Shown here: in pieces, positions 1 to 8,090 of the stretch
How positions within the stretch are numbered: the stretch's first letter is position 1
How the letters are laid out: each line of letters begins with the position of its first letter
Assembly (NCBI RefSeq): GCF_016405855.1
Contig: NZ_JAEFCA010000001.1
Span: 161,209 to 225,208 of the forward strand
Length of the DNA stretch: 64,000 nucleotides
Direction of reading: 5' to 3'
Source: Flavobacterium sp. IB48
GTDB taxonomy: Bacteria; Bacteroidota; Bacteroidia; Flavobacteriales; Flavobacteriaceae
Notes under the pieces: generated by a model
What the model saw: the letters and a program-made list of their open reading frames with translations, nothing else
Databases searched by the model: none
Told to the model about the DNA's origin: nothing
Translations under genes and position numbers: made by a program

Positions 1-1
1 T

Positions 2-1441
2 TTAAAATACCCAAATGAAGTTCAAGAAGAATTATTGCACAACTTATTGACGGCATCTGAAAATACAGTTATTGGAAAACAATATGATTTTTCGAGTATC
101 AATTCCTATCAGACCTTTGCAGAAAGAGTTCCTATTGCGACTTATGAAGAATTGCAACCATTAATTGAGCGCACACGTTTGGGTGAGCAGAACGTTTTTT
201 GGGAAACACCAATTAAATGGTTTGCTAAGTCTAGCGGAACAACAAATGCAAAAAGCAAATTTATTCCTGTAAGTAACGAAGCGCTGGAAGATTGCCACTA
301 TAAAGGAAGTAAAGATCTTTTATGCCTTTATTTGAATAATAATGAAGATTCTGAATTGTTTTTAGGAAAAAGTCTTCGTTTAGGAGGAAGCTCTCAGATT
401 TACGAAAACAACAATACTTTCTTTGGCGATTTATCGGCAATCTTAATTGAAAATATGCCAATTTGGGCTGAATTTAGCAGTACACCAAGCAGCAAAACTT
501 CACTTATGAGCGAGTGGGAAACTAAAATCGCTGCCATCATTAACGAAACAAAAAATGAAAACGTAACCAGTTTTGCAGGAGTTCCTTCTTGGATGCTAGT
601 TTTAATGAATAAAGTTTTAGAAAATACTGGTAAACAAAGTTTATTGGAACTTTGGCCAAATTTGGAAGTTTACTTTCATGGTGGCGTAAGTTTTTCTCCT
701 TATAAAGAACAATACAAAAAACTGCTGCCAAGCAAAGATTTTAGATACTACGAAATCTATAACGCTTCTGAAGGCTTTTTTGCGATTCAGGATTTAAATA
801 ATTCAAGTGATTTATTGCTAATGTTGGATTACGGAATTTTCTACGAATTTATTCCAATGGACACTTTTGGAACTCCAAACCAAAAAGTAATTCGTTTAGC
901 AGATGTAGAACTGAATAAAAACTATGCTATTGTTATCACAACAAATTCTGGCTTGTGGCGTTATCTGATTGGCGACACGGTTCGTTTTACATCACTGAAT
1001 CCGTACAGGATTAGAGTTACAGGAAGAACAAAACATCATATCAATGTTTTTGGTGAAGAGTTAATGGTAGAAAACACCGATCAAGCAATTGCGAAAGCTT
1101 GCCAGGTTACGCAAACTGAAGTTATAGATTATACCGTTGCTCCTATTTTTATGCACGACAAAGAAAAAGGCGCACACGAATGGATGATCGAATTTAAGAA
1201 ACATCCAGCTGATGTTGGTCTTTTCCAAAAGGTTTTAGACGAAACATTGCAAACTTTAAACTCAGATTACGAAGCAAAACGCTACAATAATATGACTTTG
1301 AATCCTTTGGTAATTAATGTTGCTCGCGAAAATCTTTTTTATGACTGGTTGAAAGAAAGAGATAAATTGGGCGGACAACATAAAATTCCGAGGCTATCCA
1401 ATCAGAGAGATTATTTGGAACAGTTAAAGGAAATGTGTTAA
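2..1441 (+). CDS. GH3 family adenylating enzyme (5' end off window)
   Basis: The frame is open from base 2, so the true start lies left of the window; about 480 residues are visible against roughly 500 for the family, so only a short N-terminus is missing. GH3 proteins are adenylate-forming acyl-acid amido synthetases in plants; the bacterial members have no settled substrate. Visible family motifs are the phosphate-binding SSGTT stretch followed by KFIP (about 210-280 bp), YNASEG in the middle, and the WRYLIGD motif near 960 bp. No signal peptide can be judged. A decayed copy of its 3' end lies downstream at 1714-1778. Confident on family, not on reaction. Confidence 0.85.
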   Translation, partial: LKYPNEVQEELLHNLLTASENTVIGKQYDFSSINSYQTFAERVPIATYEELQPLIERTRLGEQNVFWETPIKWFAKSSGTTNAKSKFIPVSNEALEDCHYKGSKDLLCLYLNNNEDSELFLGKSLRLGGSSQIYENNNTFFGDLSAILIENMPIWAEFSSTPSSKTSLMSEWETKIAAIINETKNENVTSFAGVPSWMLVLMNKVLENTGKQSLLELWPNLEVYFHGGVSFSPYKEQYKKLLPSKDFRYYEIYNASEGFFAIQDLNNSSDLLLMLDYGIFYEFIPMDTFGTPNQKVIRLADVELNKNYAIVITTNSGLWRYLIGDTVRFTSLNPYRIRVTGRTKHHINVFGEELMVENTDQAIAKACQVTQTEVIDYTVAPIFMHDKEKGAHEWMIEFKKHPADVGLFQKVLDETLQTLNSDYEAKRYNNMTLNPLVINVARENLFYDWLKERDKLGGQHKIPRLSNQRDYLEQLKEMC

Positions 1442-1460
1442 ACAATTTTATTTAATAGAG

Positions 1461-1703
1461 ATGAAAGAAACAAAATTTAGTGACCTGACTACTGAAGAAC
1501 TGATAAAAAATCAGAAGACATTAAAAACTGTCAATGCTATATTTTGTGTTGTCCTTTTTGTCTTATTTGTTCTTAATATATTTATTGTTTTTATGAAAGG
1601 TTTTAGCGCAATGAATATTATTCCTGTTGCTTTGTTGTTTATCCTTTATTTAAATCTGAAAAATTTAAAAGAAATTAAAAGAGAATTAGAATCTCGAAAA
1701 TAA
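1461..1703 (+). CDS. small two-helix membrane protein
   Basis: An 80-residue protein starting with ATG 19 bases after the GH3 stop, so probably co-transcribed. It has a charged N-terminal stretch, two hydrophobic segments (about residues 25-46 and 50-66) separated by a short loop, and a Lys/Glu-rich C-terminal tail. I do not recognise a named family; it resembles the many small inner-membrane proteins of Flavobacterium with no known role. It sits between the intact GH3 gene and the decayed GH3 fragment, so it may have arrived with, or be trapped inside, an old duplication. Confidence 0.6.
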   Translation: MKETKFSDLTTEELIKNQKTLKTVNAIFCVVLFVLFVLNIFIVFMKGFSAMNIIPVALLFILYLNLKNLKEIKRELESRK

Positions 1704-1713
1704 ACTCAAAAAA

Positions 1714-1778
1714 GTTTTAGACAAAACTTTACAGACCCAAAATTCTGACTCGTAGTGCAACATAAAATTACGAGACTT
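1714..1778 (+). pseudogene. decayed fragment of a second GH3 3' end
   Basis: Read from 1714 the sequence gives VLDKTLQTQNSDS then a stop, matching VLDETLQTLNSDY of the GH3 gene (around 1231-1275). After a deletion and frame change, 1755-1778 reads VQHKITRL against GQHKIPRL of the GH3 C-terminus. The order of the two matches is the same as in the intact gene. This is best explained as the remnant of a tandem GH3 duplicate that has lost most of its length. No functional product is expected. Confidence 0.6.
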
Positions 1779-1823
1779 TTCGCTCTCAACAAAGAGGTGT
1801 TTGTTGCTGCTAAAAGGATTTCG

Positions 1824-1869
1824 GACTTTTAAAAGTCTATCTTCCATTTTGCAATCGGCCTAGATTGCA
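1824..1869. promoter_or_regulatory. two palindromes ahead of the Crp/Fnr gene
   Basis: GACTTTTAAAAGTC (1824-1837) is a perfect palindrome, and TGCAATC (1850-1856) pairs with GATTGCA (1863-1869) across a 6-base spacer. Both lie within 85 bases of the GTG start of the Crp/Fnr-type regulator at 1907. Dimeric regulators bind such sites, so autoregulation is possible, but neither resembles a known Crp or Fnr box closely. Inference only. Confidence 0.25.
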
Positions 1870-1906
1870 CTTATACATACTTGAATAAATCCAAAAAAAA
1901 CAGATA

Positions 1907-2500
1907 GTGAGTAACCCCGAAGATAAATTAGTTTTAAATAACTTTTTCCATTCCCTGTTTCCAATAGAAAAAGAGATTGTAGAAAAAATCACTAAAAATT
2001 TTACTCCCTTTAAATTAGAAAAGAACTCTATTCTACTGGATAAAGAAACGGTAAGCACCAAAACTTACTTTTTAGAAAAAGGCTACATGGCGTCTTTTAT
2101 TCTAAACGAAGATAATGACGAAATCATTACAAATATCTTCACTGCACCTTGCTTTGTAAACGACTTTCTTTCTTTTTTTAAAAAGGAACCTACCAAAGAA
2201 ACGTTTCAAACCATTACAGATTGTACTTTTTGGGAAACGGATTTAGAGACTGTTCAAGACAATTTTCATTCTATTTCTCAATTTAGAGAATTTAGCCGAC
2301 TGTTGTTTGTAATTAATTACCACAAGCTTAACGATAGACTTATAGAAATGGTAAGTCAAAAAGCCGAAACTAGATATTTAAAGCTTTTAAAACAAAGACC
2401 CGATATATTTAAGCATGTACCGCTCAAGATTATAGCTTCTTATCTTGGAATTACAGATACTTCGTTAAGCCGTATTAGAAGAGATACTTCCCATTTCTAA
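1907..2500 (+). CDS. Crp/Fnr family transcriptional regulator
   Basis: 197 residues, the usual length for the short Bacteroidota Crp/Fnr-type regulators. Residues about 25-115 form the cNMP-binding-like beta roll and the C-terminus carries a helix-turn-helix (LKIIASYLGITDTSLSRIRR). The only plausible start is GTG at 1907, since a stop (TAA, 1886) lies just upstream in frame. No Fnr-type cysteine cluster is present at the N-terminus, so an oxygen-sensing iron-sulfur centre is unlikely. The next gene, a PanE-like reductase 64 bases downstream on the same strand, is a plausible target, as this regulator type often sits beside the enzyme it controls. Confidence 0.85.
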   Translation: MSNPEDKLVLNNFFHSLFPIEKEIVEKITKNFTPFKLEKNSILLDKETVSTKTYFLEKGYMASFILNEDNDEIITNIFTAPCFVNDFLSFFKKEPTKETFQTITDCTFWETDLETVQDNFHSISQFREFSRLLFVINYHKLNDRLIEMVSQKAETRYLKLLKQRPDIFKHVPLKIIASYLGITDTSLSRIRRDTSHF

Positions 2501-2564
2501 ATTCTTATCATTTGACAAGTATTAGTAAACGCAGAAGAAATGATATTTGTAAAAAAATAAAAAA

Positions 2565-3512
2565 ATGGAAAGAAAACATATTGTCGTAGTTGGACTCGGC
2601 GGAGTTGGAGGTTATTTTGGTTTTAAAATAAATCAAGCCAATGAGACTAAAAAACAACATCAAATTACATTTATTGCAAGAGAGCAAACTTATGATGCTG
2701 TTAAAAACAATGGATTAATTTTACTTTCTAGCGAACACCCTAATTCGGTTACAAAACCTGAATTTATTTATGATAATATAAAAGAGGTACAATCTCCTGA
2801 TTTAATATTAGTTTGCACGAAAGAATATGATCTTGAAAATATCTGCAAACAGATGATTCAAATCATTAGTCCAAAGACCATTATATTACCTATGATGAAT
2901 GGGGCTGACATTTATGAAAGAATAAGAAAAATAATTCCTAAAAATACTATTCTGCCAAGTTGTATTTATGTCGCTTCTCATATAAAAGAAAAGGGAATTG
3001 TTGAACACAAAGGAAAGCCAGGAAAAATATTTATTGGACGCGATCCCGAAAATTTTAATGAAAACATTGACTGGACCATTGATTTATTATCTGAAAGCAA
3101 AATAGATTTTGAATTGAAAGATGATTCTTTTACTGAAATCTGGACTAAATTTATTTTTATCGCTAGTTTTGGTTTAGTAACTTCTAAATACAATTCGTCA
3201 ATTGGAGAAGTCTGTACAGTTTCTTTACAAAGAAATGAAGCTGAAGGAATCATGAAAGAGATTAAACTTATAGCGGACAAAAAAGGAATTAACCTAAGTG
3301 AGGAAATCATTGAAAAGACTTTTAAAAAAGCAGCAACTTTTCCGCCAAAAACACCAACTTCATTACAGCTTGATATCAACTCAAACAAAGCAAATAATGA
3401 GTTAGAACTATTTGCCAGTCCAATAATTAATTACGGAATTGAGTTAGATATTAAAACTCCATGCACTGAAAAAATTTATAATGAATTAAAAGAAAAAATA
3501 AACTTAAATTAA
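2565..3512 (+). CDS. ketopantoate reductase (PanE/ApbA) family protein
   Basis: 315 residues beginning with a nucleotide-binding Rossmann motif GLGGVGGYFG (about residues 10-19). The C-terminal half (from about residue 190) has the helical ApbA_C-like domain with IWTKFIF, as in 2-dehydropantoate 2-reductases, which reduce ketopantoate to pantoate with NADPH in coenzyme A synthesis. Its isolation beside a Crp/Fnr regulator, away from panB or panC, suggests a side-specificity relative rather than the housekeeping PanE. The ATG at 2565 follows an A-rich leader typical of Flavobacterium. Confidence 0.75.
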   Translation: MERKHIVVVGLGGVGGYFGFKINQANETKKQHQITFIAREQTYDAVKNNGLILLSSEHPNSVTKPEFIYDNIKEVQSPDLILVCTKEYDLENICKQMIQIISPKTIILPMMNGADIYERIRKIIPKNTILPSCIYVASHIKEKGIVEHKGKPGKIFIGRDPENFNENIDWTIDLLSESKIDFELKDDSFTEIWTKFIFIASFGLVTSKYNSSIGEVCTVSLQRNEAEGIMKEIKLIADKKGINLSEEIIEKTFKKAATFPPKTPTSLQLDINSNKANNELELFASPIINYGIELDIKTPCTEKIYNELKEKINLN

Positions 3513-3657
3513 AACCACTGATTCTACCAAACTTACATAAGGGATAGAAGTGAAGTCCTTTTTTTCTTTAAAAATAAAAGAATTTCTTCACCAGTTCGCT
3601 ATCGCTCTTGTGAAACGGATATTTTTATTCGCCACGTCGTAACATGCCCATATAAAA

Positions 3658-3691
3658 AAACCTCAGCCTTTTATTGTAAAGACTGAGGTTT
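3658..3691 (-). terminator. intrinsic terminator of serB
   Basis: AAACCTCAG (3658-3666) pairs with CTGAGGTTT (3683-3691). Read on the minus strand the stem is followed by a run of T, as expected for Rho-independent termination downstream of serB. Confidence 0.75.
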
Positions 3692-3724
3692 GTTTGCTTT
3701 TATTACATTCAGTATGTCTTTTCA

Positions 3725-3801
3725 CGAAGGAGAAATCTCTACAAGTAGCTTCGCAACGAAAACCAATCTTTGTCGAGTTTCTTACGAGGATTTCTCCTTC
3801 G
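3725..3801. repeat. inverted repeat with 13-bp arms
   Basis: CGAAGGAGAAATC (3725-3737) is exactly complementary to GATTTCTCCTTCG (3789-3801), with 51 bases between. The right arm continues as GTCGAAATGAC. The arms are GC-richer than the surrounding spacer. It looks like a dispersed intergenic palindromic element of the REP kind; genome-wide copies would be needed to confirm this. Confidence 0.5.
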
Positions 3802-3833
3802 TCGAAATGACAAAAATTGCACAGCATTGCCTT

Positions 3834-5063
3834 CTACATCATATCGATATATCTGTCGTGGTAGCCTAACAAATATAAAACACCATCAAGACCTAAACTT
3901 GAAATTGATGTTGACGCGCTTTCTTTTACTTTTGGTTTGGCATGAAAAGCAATTCCTAGACCTGCTAAGTTTAGCATTGGTAAATCGTTTGCTCCATCTC
4001 CAACTGCAATGGTTTGATTGATATGGATTCCTTCTTTTTCGGCAATTGCTTTCAAGAATTCAGCTTTTTTCTGGCCATCAACAATATCGCCTAAATATTT
4101 ACCTGTCAGTTTACCGTCTTTTATTTCTAATTGATTGGCATGAACATAATCTATTCCTAATTCTTTTTGAAGATATTCTCCAAAATAAGTGAATCCTCCA
4201 GATAGAATAGCGGTTTTATAACCGTAATATTTTAGAGCTTTCATTAAACGATGTGCTCCTTGCGTGATTGGTAAATTGATTGCTACATTTTGCAATACTT
4301 CTTCGCTCAAACCTTCCAAAAGTGCCATACGTTTTTTGAAACTTTCATTAAAGTCGATTTCGCCATTCATAGCCGATTCCGTAATGGCGCGAACTTGATC
4401 TCCTACTCCATTCAATTCTGCTAATTCATCGATTACTTCGGTTTGGATTAAAGTAGAATCCATATCGAAGCAAACCAAGCGGCGGTTTCTTCTATAAATA
4501 TTATCTTCTTGGAAAGAAATATCGACATTTAGTGCTCTAGAGACTTCCATAAAACTTGCTGTCATGACAATTTTATTTACAATCTCTCCTGTCACAGACA
4601 ATTGAATACAAGAACGCGGATATTCTTCTTTTTCTACAATAGAAGTTCTTCCTGTTAATCGGATAATAGAATCGATATTTAGGTTTTGATCTGACATGAT
4701 TTTGGTAACTGCTGCCAATTGAGAAGCTGCTAGTTTTTCGCCCAAAATATTAATGATGTATCGTTGCTTAGATTGTGATTTTACCCAAGTTTCGTAATCT
4801 TCAATAGAAATCGGAATAAATTTTACTTTGATTTCTAATTCATAAGCTTTGAAAAGAAGATCTTTTAAAACAGGAGCCGAAGATGAACCTGCTGCAATTT
4901 CGAACAAAATTCCTAAAGAAAGTGTGTCATGAATATCAGCTTGGCCGATATCTAATATATTAGCATCGTATGCTCCTAAAACAGCCGTTAAACCTGCTGT
5001 AACTCCAATTTTATCGTGTCCTGAAACTTTTAATAAAATTATCTCTTTATCTTCTGCTGCCAT
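3834..5063 (-). CDS. serB: phosphoserine phosphatase
   Basis: 409 residues from ATG at 5063; a TTG at 5090 in frame is a less likely start. SerB removes phosphate from O-phosphoserine, the last step of serine synthesis, in the cytoplasm. The N-terminal half (about 1-185) holds two ACT-like regulatory domains, an arrangement common in this family. The C-terminal half is a HAD phosphatase: motif I FDMDSTL (nucleophile Asp200, Asp202), a conserved SGGFTYF, and the metal-binding DGANDLPML. It stands alone, with a terminator downstream and another hairpin upstream. Confidence 0.93.
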   Translation of the reverse strand: MAAEDKEIILLKVSGHDKIGVTAGLTAVLGAYDANILDIGQADIHDTLSLGILFEIAAGSSSAPVLKDLLFKAYELEIKVKFIPISIEDYETWVKSQSKQRYIINILGEKLAASQLAAVTKIMSDQNLNIDSIIRLTGRTSIVEKEEYPRSCIQLSVTGEIVNKIVMTASFMEVSRALNVDISFQEDNIYRRNRRLVCFDMDSTLIQTEVIDELAELNGVGDQVRAITESAMNGEIDFNESFKKRMALLEGLSEEVLQNVAINLPITQGAHRLMKALKYYGYKTAILSGGFTYFGEYLQKELGIDYVHANQLEIKDGKLTGKYLGDIVDGQKKAEFLKAIAEKEGIHINQTIAVGDGANDLPMLNLAGLGIAFHAKPKVKESASTSISSLGLDGVLYLLGYHDRYIDMM

Positions 5064-5143
5064 TTTTCTTTCTTGATTTTGAAGCGACAAAAATCGGCAA
5101 TCTCTCGTTGATAAAAAAGAATAATCCTTGTTTTTTTGAAAAG

Positions 5144-5169
5144 AAAAAGCACATATAAATGTGCTTTTT
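5144..5169 (-). terminator. intrinsic terminator, possibly bidirectional
   Basis: AAAAAGCACAT (5144-5154) pairs with ATGTGCTTTTT (5159-5169) across a 4-base loop. On the minus strand it lies 50 bases after the stop of the VOC/AHSA1 array and upstream of serB, so it probably closes the array's transcript. Confidence 0.75.
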
Positions 5170-5219
5170 CGAGTAATTTAACAATTATCTTTTATTATTA
5201 AAATAACGTAACTTTTTGG

Positions 5220-5654
5220 CTATTGATTTGGAATGTTTTTATCAAAACTCACCATCCAATTGACACCAAATTTATCTTTAAACATTCCGAAATAAGATCC
5301 CCAGAAAGTATTGTTCATTGGCATTTCAACTTTTCCTCCAGCCGAAAGTCCGTTAAAAATTCTATCTGCTTCTTCTGTACTTTCTGTATTAATAGAAATC
5401 GAAAAATTATCTCCAAAACCTACGTCTCCGTATCTAGGATGACTGTCACTTCCCATTAAAATGGTATTTCCAATTGGAAGCGAAACATGCATAATGCGAT
5501 TTAATGCTTCTTCAGAAAGCACTTCTCCTTCTTCTGCTGGAGCGTCTTTAAATTTTCCGATATACGGAAAATCTCCTCCAAAAACCGATTTATAAAACAG
5601 GAACGCTTCTTCACAAGTTCCGTTAAACATTAAATATGGATTTATTGCTGCCAT
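5220..5654 (-). CDS. VOC family protein (PhnB-like)
   Basis: 144 residues of the PhnB / 3-demethylubiquinone methyltransferase-like branch of the vicinal oxygen chelate fold. The opening INPYLMFNGTCEEAFLFYKSVFGG and the later NTFWGSYFGMFKDKFGVNWMVS are typical of this branch. Many such proteins bind a metal or small ligand in the cytoplasm; substrates are mostly unknown. It is the last gene of the leftward VOC/AHSA1 array, after a spacer with AATTGTTAATT repeats (5661-5693) and before the terminator at 5144. Confidence 0.8.
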   Translation of the reverse strand: MAAINPYLMFNGTCEEAFLFYKSVFGGDFPYIGKFKDAPAEEGEVLSEEALNRIMHVSLPIGNTILMGSDSHPRYGDVGFGDNFSISINTESTEEADRIFNGLSAGGKVEMPMNNTFWGSYFGMFKDKFGVNWMVSFDKNIPNQ

Positions 5655-5660
5655 TTTTTT

Positions 5661-5693
5661 TAATTATTAATTGTTAATTATAAATTGTTAATT
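5661..5693. repeat. AATTGTTAATT stuttered repeat
   Basis: The word TTAATT/AATTGTTAATT is repeated several times with 1-3 base changes of spacing, just upstream of the PhnB-like gene. It is AT-only apart from two G residues. One of several stuttered intergenic families in this window. Confidence 0.5.
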
Positions 5694-5752
5694 CCGTTTG
5701 AAGCACAAAACAAAGTCTTTGTCTTTGTTTTTGTTTCTTTCTCATACATTCT

Positions 5753-6190
5753 CTATTTCTCAGATAACTCTTTAATGGTCTCCAATCCTTTTGGGAATGC
5801 TTCTTTAAAATAGTCTATATGCTTTTCGATCACATCAACTTCCACATGAAGATCAACCAAATCCCCTTTTTGATCTAAACGATAGGTTTCCATGGCTCCA
5901 GTCCATTGTTCTGTTTCTGCATTTGGCGGAACTTCCTTATAATCTTTCAGTTCACCCAAATGCTTAAAAGCCATGTATTCATTTGGAATTTTTTTTTCAA
6001 TTAAACTATTCATTCCTTCTCCAGCTGCGCCCAAAAAATAAATTTTGTCGCCTTCGTTCCAACTCGATTCAACGTAACTTTCTCCACAAAAAGAACTTGT
6101 CCATTTTCGGTAAGTTTCGTCGTCCCATAAGACTTTCCAAATCTTTTCTTTGGGAGCCTTGATCTTGATATTAAAAACTAATTTTTCCAT
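5753..6190 (-). CDS. SRPBCC/AHSA1 domain protein
   Basis: 145 residues from ATG at 6190 (MEKLVFNIKI); longer readings run back into the upstream gene and encode an unlikely hydrophobic leader. The fold is the START-like SRPBCC domain of the Aha1 C-terminal type, with KAPKEKIWKVLWDDETYRKW at the N-terminus, a hydrophobic ligand pocket fold of unknown substrate. It begins 1 base after the stop of the VOC gene at 6192, so the two are translationally linked. Array member 5 of 6. Confidence 0.8.
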   Translation of the reverse strand: MEKLVFNIKIKAPKEKIWKVLWDDETYRKWTSSFCGESYVESSWNEGDKIYFLGAAGEGMNSLIEKKIPNEYMAFKHLGELKDYKEVPPNAETEQWTGAMETYRLDQKGDLVDLHVEVDVIEKHIDYFKEAFPKGLETIKELSEK

Positions 6191-6191
6191 T

Positions 6192-6602
6192 TTAATCTGG
6201 TAATTTACTAAAATCCATAAATAAGACATTCCAACGATGACCGTCCAAATCGGCAAAACCACAACCATACATCCAACCCTGACTCTCTGCAGGAGGAGCA
6301 AACACAGTTCCGCCAGCTTGTTTTACTTTTTCAGCTAGTTCATCAACTTCTTCTCTGCTTTCAGCATCGATTGAAATCAATACTTCCGAACTCGATTTAG
6401 TATCAGTAATACTATTTTGAGAGAAACTAGAAAAAAGCATTTCTTCAAAAAGCATTACTACAAAATGTCCTTCACCTACAACCATACAAGTCGAACTTGG
6501 GGTGTCATGCTGTTCATTAAACGAAAAACCAATTTTCCAAAAAAAATCTTTCGCTTTTGCTACGTCCTTTACAGGAAGATTCAACCATATTTGTTTTGTC
6601 AT
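6192..6602 (-). CDS. VOC family glyoxalase-like protein
   Basis: 136 residues with the glyoxalase/bleomycin-resistance fold: LNLPVKDVAKAKDFFWKIGF at the start and GYADLDGHRWNVLFMD-like FADLDGHRWNVLFMD at the end. It is a clear paralogue of the VOC gene at 7542-7949 (matching LNLxVKDL...F and LDGHxWxVxFMD). Probably cytoplasmic. Adjacent to an AHSA1 gene, repeating the VOC-AHSA1 pairing seen at the other end of the array. Confidence 0.82.
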   Translation of the reverse strand: MTKQIWLNLPVKDVAKAKDFFWKIGFSFNEQHDTPSSTCMVVGEGHFVVMLFEEMLFSSFSQNSITDTKSSSEVLISIDAESREEVDELAEKVKQAGGTVFAPPAESQGWMYGCGFADLDGHRWNVLFMDFSKLPD

Positions 6603-6673
6603 TTTTTGTTTTTTTTGTTGGGTTAGATATTTATTTCTTTTAAACCATATAAGTGATATAAGCTAATTTAAGT

Positions 6674-6705
6674 TTGTAATCTTTGACCTTTGAGACTTTG
6701 AAGCT
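6674..6705. repeat. CTTTGAC/CTTTGAG stuttered repeat
   Basis: ATCTTTGACCTTTGAGACTTTGAAG repeats the word CTTTGA three times at 8-9 base spacing in the gap between two array genes. Same style as the other intergenic word repeats here. Its effect is unknown. Confidence 0.4.
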
Positions 6706-6709
6706 AAAA

Positions 6710-7114
6710 TTAATTAGCCTCTACGTAACTTTTAAAATTATCCAAAATTGCCTGCCAGCCTGCGCGCTGCATTTCTTCTGGATTTTGAGTTTCTGGGTCG
6801 AAACTTTCTACAATTTCTACACCCTCTGCAGTTTCTGTAAAAGTAATTTCAACCTTTCTTCCATCTCCCAGAACATACGAAAGTGCTTCATTTGGTTTTA
6901 CTAAAGTAAATTCGCCTCCAAAATCAAAACTCATACTCCCATCTTTGGCAGCCATAGTCGATTTAAATTTTCCTCCTTCTCTTAAATCTGCTTCTGCGTG
7001 AGGCGTGTGCCAATCTGGAGAAGCAAAACTCCATTTTGTAATATGTTCTGGTGTATTCCAAAACTTCCAAACTTTCTCTGCAGATGCTTTTACAGTATTT
7101 TTTATTGTTATCAT
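6710..7114 (-). CDS. SRPBCC/AHSA1 domain protein
   Basis: 134 residues with the SRPBCC fold: ASAEKVWKFWNTPEHITKW, then EADLREGGKF, an alternating strand region and a C-terminal helix RAGWQAILDNFKSYVE. It is a close paralogue of the next gene upstream (7135-7539), with which it shares the same domain boundaries and length, so the two probably arose by tandem duplication. Ligand and role unknown. Confidence 0.85.
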   Translation of the reverse strand: MITIKNTVKASAEKVWKFWNTPEHITKWSFASPDWHTPHAEADLREGGKFKSTMAAKDGSMSFDFGGEFTLVKPNEALSYVLGDGRKVEITFTETAEGVEIVESFDPETQNPEEMQRAGWQAILDNFKSYVEAN

Positions 7115-7134
7115 TATTATAAATAAATTTCGTT

Positions 7135-7539
7135 TTAAAATCTCTCTGTGTATTTCTTAAAGTTATCAATCACATCTTGGCACCATTGCTTTTGCATATT
7201 TTCAGAATCAGTTTTATTGGGCTCAAAATATTCAACAAGCTTTACATTGTTTCCAAAATCTTCAAAATGAACGCTTCCGATTCTATTGTCTGAAAGCTTA
7301 TATTCTATTAACTGAAATTTTTCAACTTTTGTATATATTCCCTCAAAATCAAAACTTTCATCTTTATCTTTTGATCTCATTTCATATCTAAACTTTCCTT
7401 TTTCTTGCAAATCATTTTCAGCATAAGACGTATACCAATTATCAAAAGCACTGTTCCAGTTTTGGATATGTTTTGGCGTAATCCAAAAATCCCAAACTTT
7501 TTCTATTGATGCATTAATTATAACTTCTACCAAAATCAT
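7135..7539 (-). CDS. SRPBCC/AHSA1 domain protein
   Basis: 134 residues, paralogous to 6710-7114: NASIEKVWDFWITPKHIQNWN, ENDLQEKGKF and CQDVIDNFKKYTE align with the corresponding segments there. It starts 2 bases after the stop of the VOC gene at 7542, an operon-like junction. Both copies keep the full-length domain, so neither looks decayed, though this one is richer in Lys and Ile and seems more diverged. Confidence 0.83.
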   Translation of the reverse strand: MILVEVIINASIEKVWDFWITPKHIQNWNSAFDNWYTSYAENDLQEKGKFRYEMRSKDKDESFDFEGIYTKVEKFQLIEYKLSDNRIGSVHFEDFGNNVKLVEYFEPNKTDSENMQKQWCQDVIDNFKKYTERF

Positions 7540-7541
7540 CT

Positions 7542-7949
7542 TTAATTGGTTGGAATTTGACTTTCATCCATAAAAAAGACTTCCCAATGATGTCCATCCA
7601 AATCTAGAAATGTTCTTTGGTACATCCAACCATAATCTTTTGCTTCTTGATAATCTATTCCACCAGCTTTTACCGCTTTCTCAATTGTTTCATCTACTTT
7701 CTCACGTGATTCCATAGAAAGAGAAATAAGGACTTCGCTTGTTGTAGTAGAATCACAAATTTTCTTTGGAGTAAAGGTTTGATAAAACTCTTCAACCAAA
7801 AGCATTGTAAAAATGTTATCACTAATTACTATACAAGCTCCCTGTTCATTTGTGAACTTTGGATTTGTAGAAAAACCAAGTTCATTAAAAAATTTCACTG
7901 CACGATTTAAATCTTTTACCGCAAGATTTAAGAATATCTTTGTTTTCAT
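7542..7949 (-). CDS. VOC family glyoxalase-like protein
   Basis: 135 residues: FLNLAVKDLNRAVKFFNELGF at the N-terminus and FLDLDGHHWEVFFMDESQIP at the C-terminus, the usual single-chain VOC arrangement. It is the first gene of the leftward array and faces the GlxA-type regulator gene at 8091, with 141 bases of shared intergenic DNA. That layout suggests the regulator may control the array. Substrate unknown. Confidence 0.82.
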   Translation of the reverse strand: MKTKIFLNLAVKDLNRAVKFFNELGFSTNPKFTNEQGACIVISDNIFTMLLVEEFYQTFTPKKICDSTTTSEVLISLSMESREKVDETIEKAVKAGGIDYQEAKDYGWMYQRTFLDLDGHHWEVFFMDESQIPTN

Positions 7950-8049
7950 CTTTATAAAATTACAAATTAATCAAAGCAAATGTAAAATTTTAAGATTAGT
8001 TTAAAACGACAATAAAAGTCAACTTTAGGGGCATTTAAGACAATTTGCT

Positions 8050-8057
8050 TATTTTTG
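8050..8057 (+). promoter_or_regulatory. -7 element of the glxA-like gene
   Basis: TATTTTTG fits the Bacteroidota -7 consensus TAnnTTTG and lies 33 bases before the ATG at 8091. No clear -33 TTTG at the usual spacing is seen. Confidence 0.4.
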
Positions 8058-8090
8058 TGTTAACTGAAATTCCAAAAAATAACAAATATC

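Larger units (their letters stand above)
3513..3833. other. intergenic spacer between convergent genes, with repeats
   Basis: This spacer of about 320 bases separates the PanE-like gene from serB, which end towards each other. It holds a terminator hairpin (3658-3691) and a longer inverted repeat (3725-3801), annotated separately. Its left half has no recognisable gene. Short open frames here have no start context or coding character and I do not call them. Confidence 0.6.

Noticed and set aside
3770..4021. Plus-strand open frame over the serB 3' end and inverted repeat
   Set aside because: It starts inside the inverted repeat and runs antisense to serB; serB has a strong family match, so this frame is chance.
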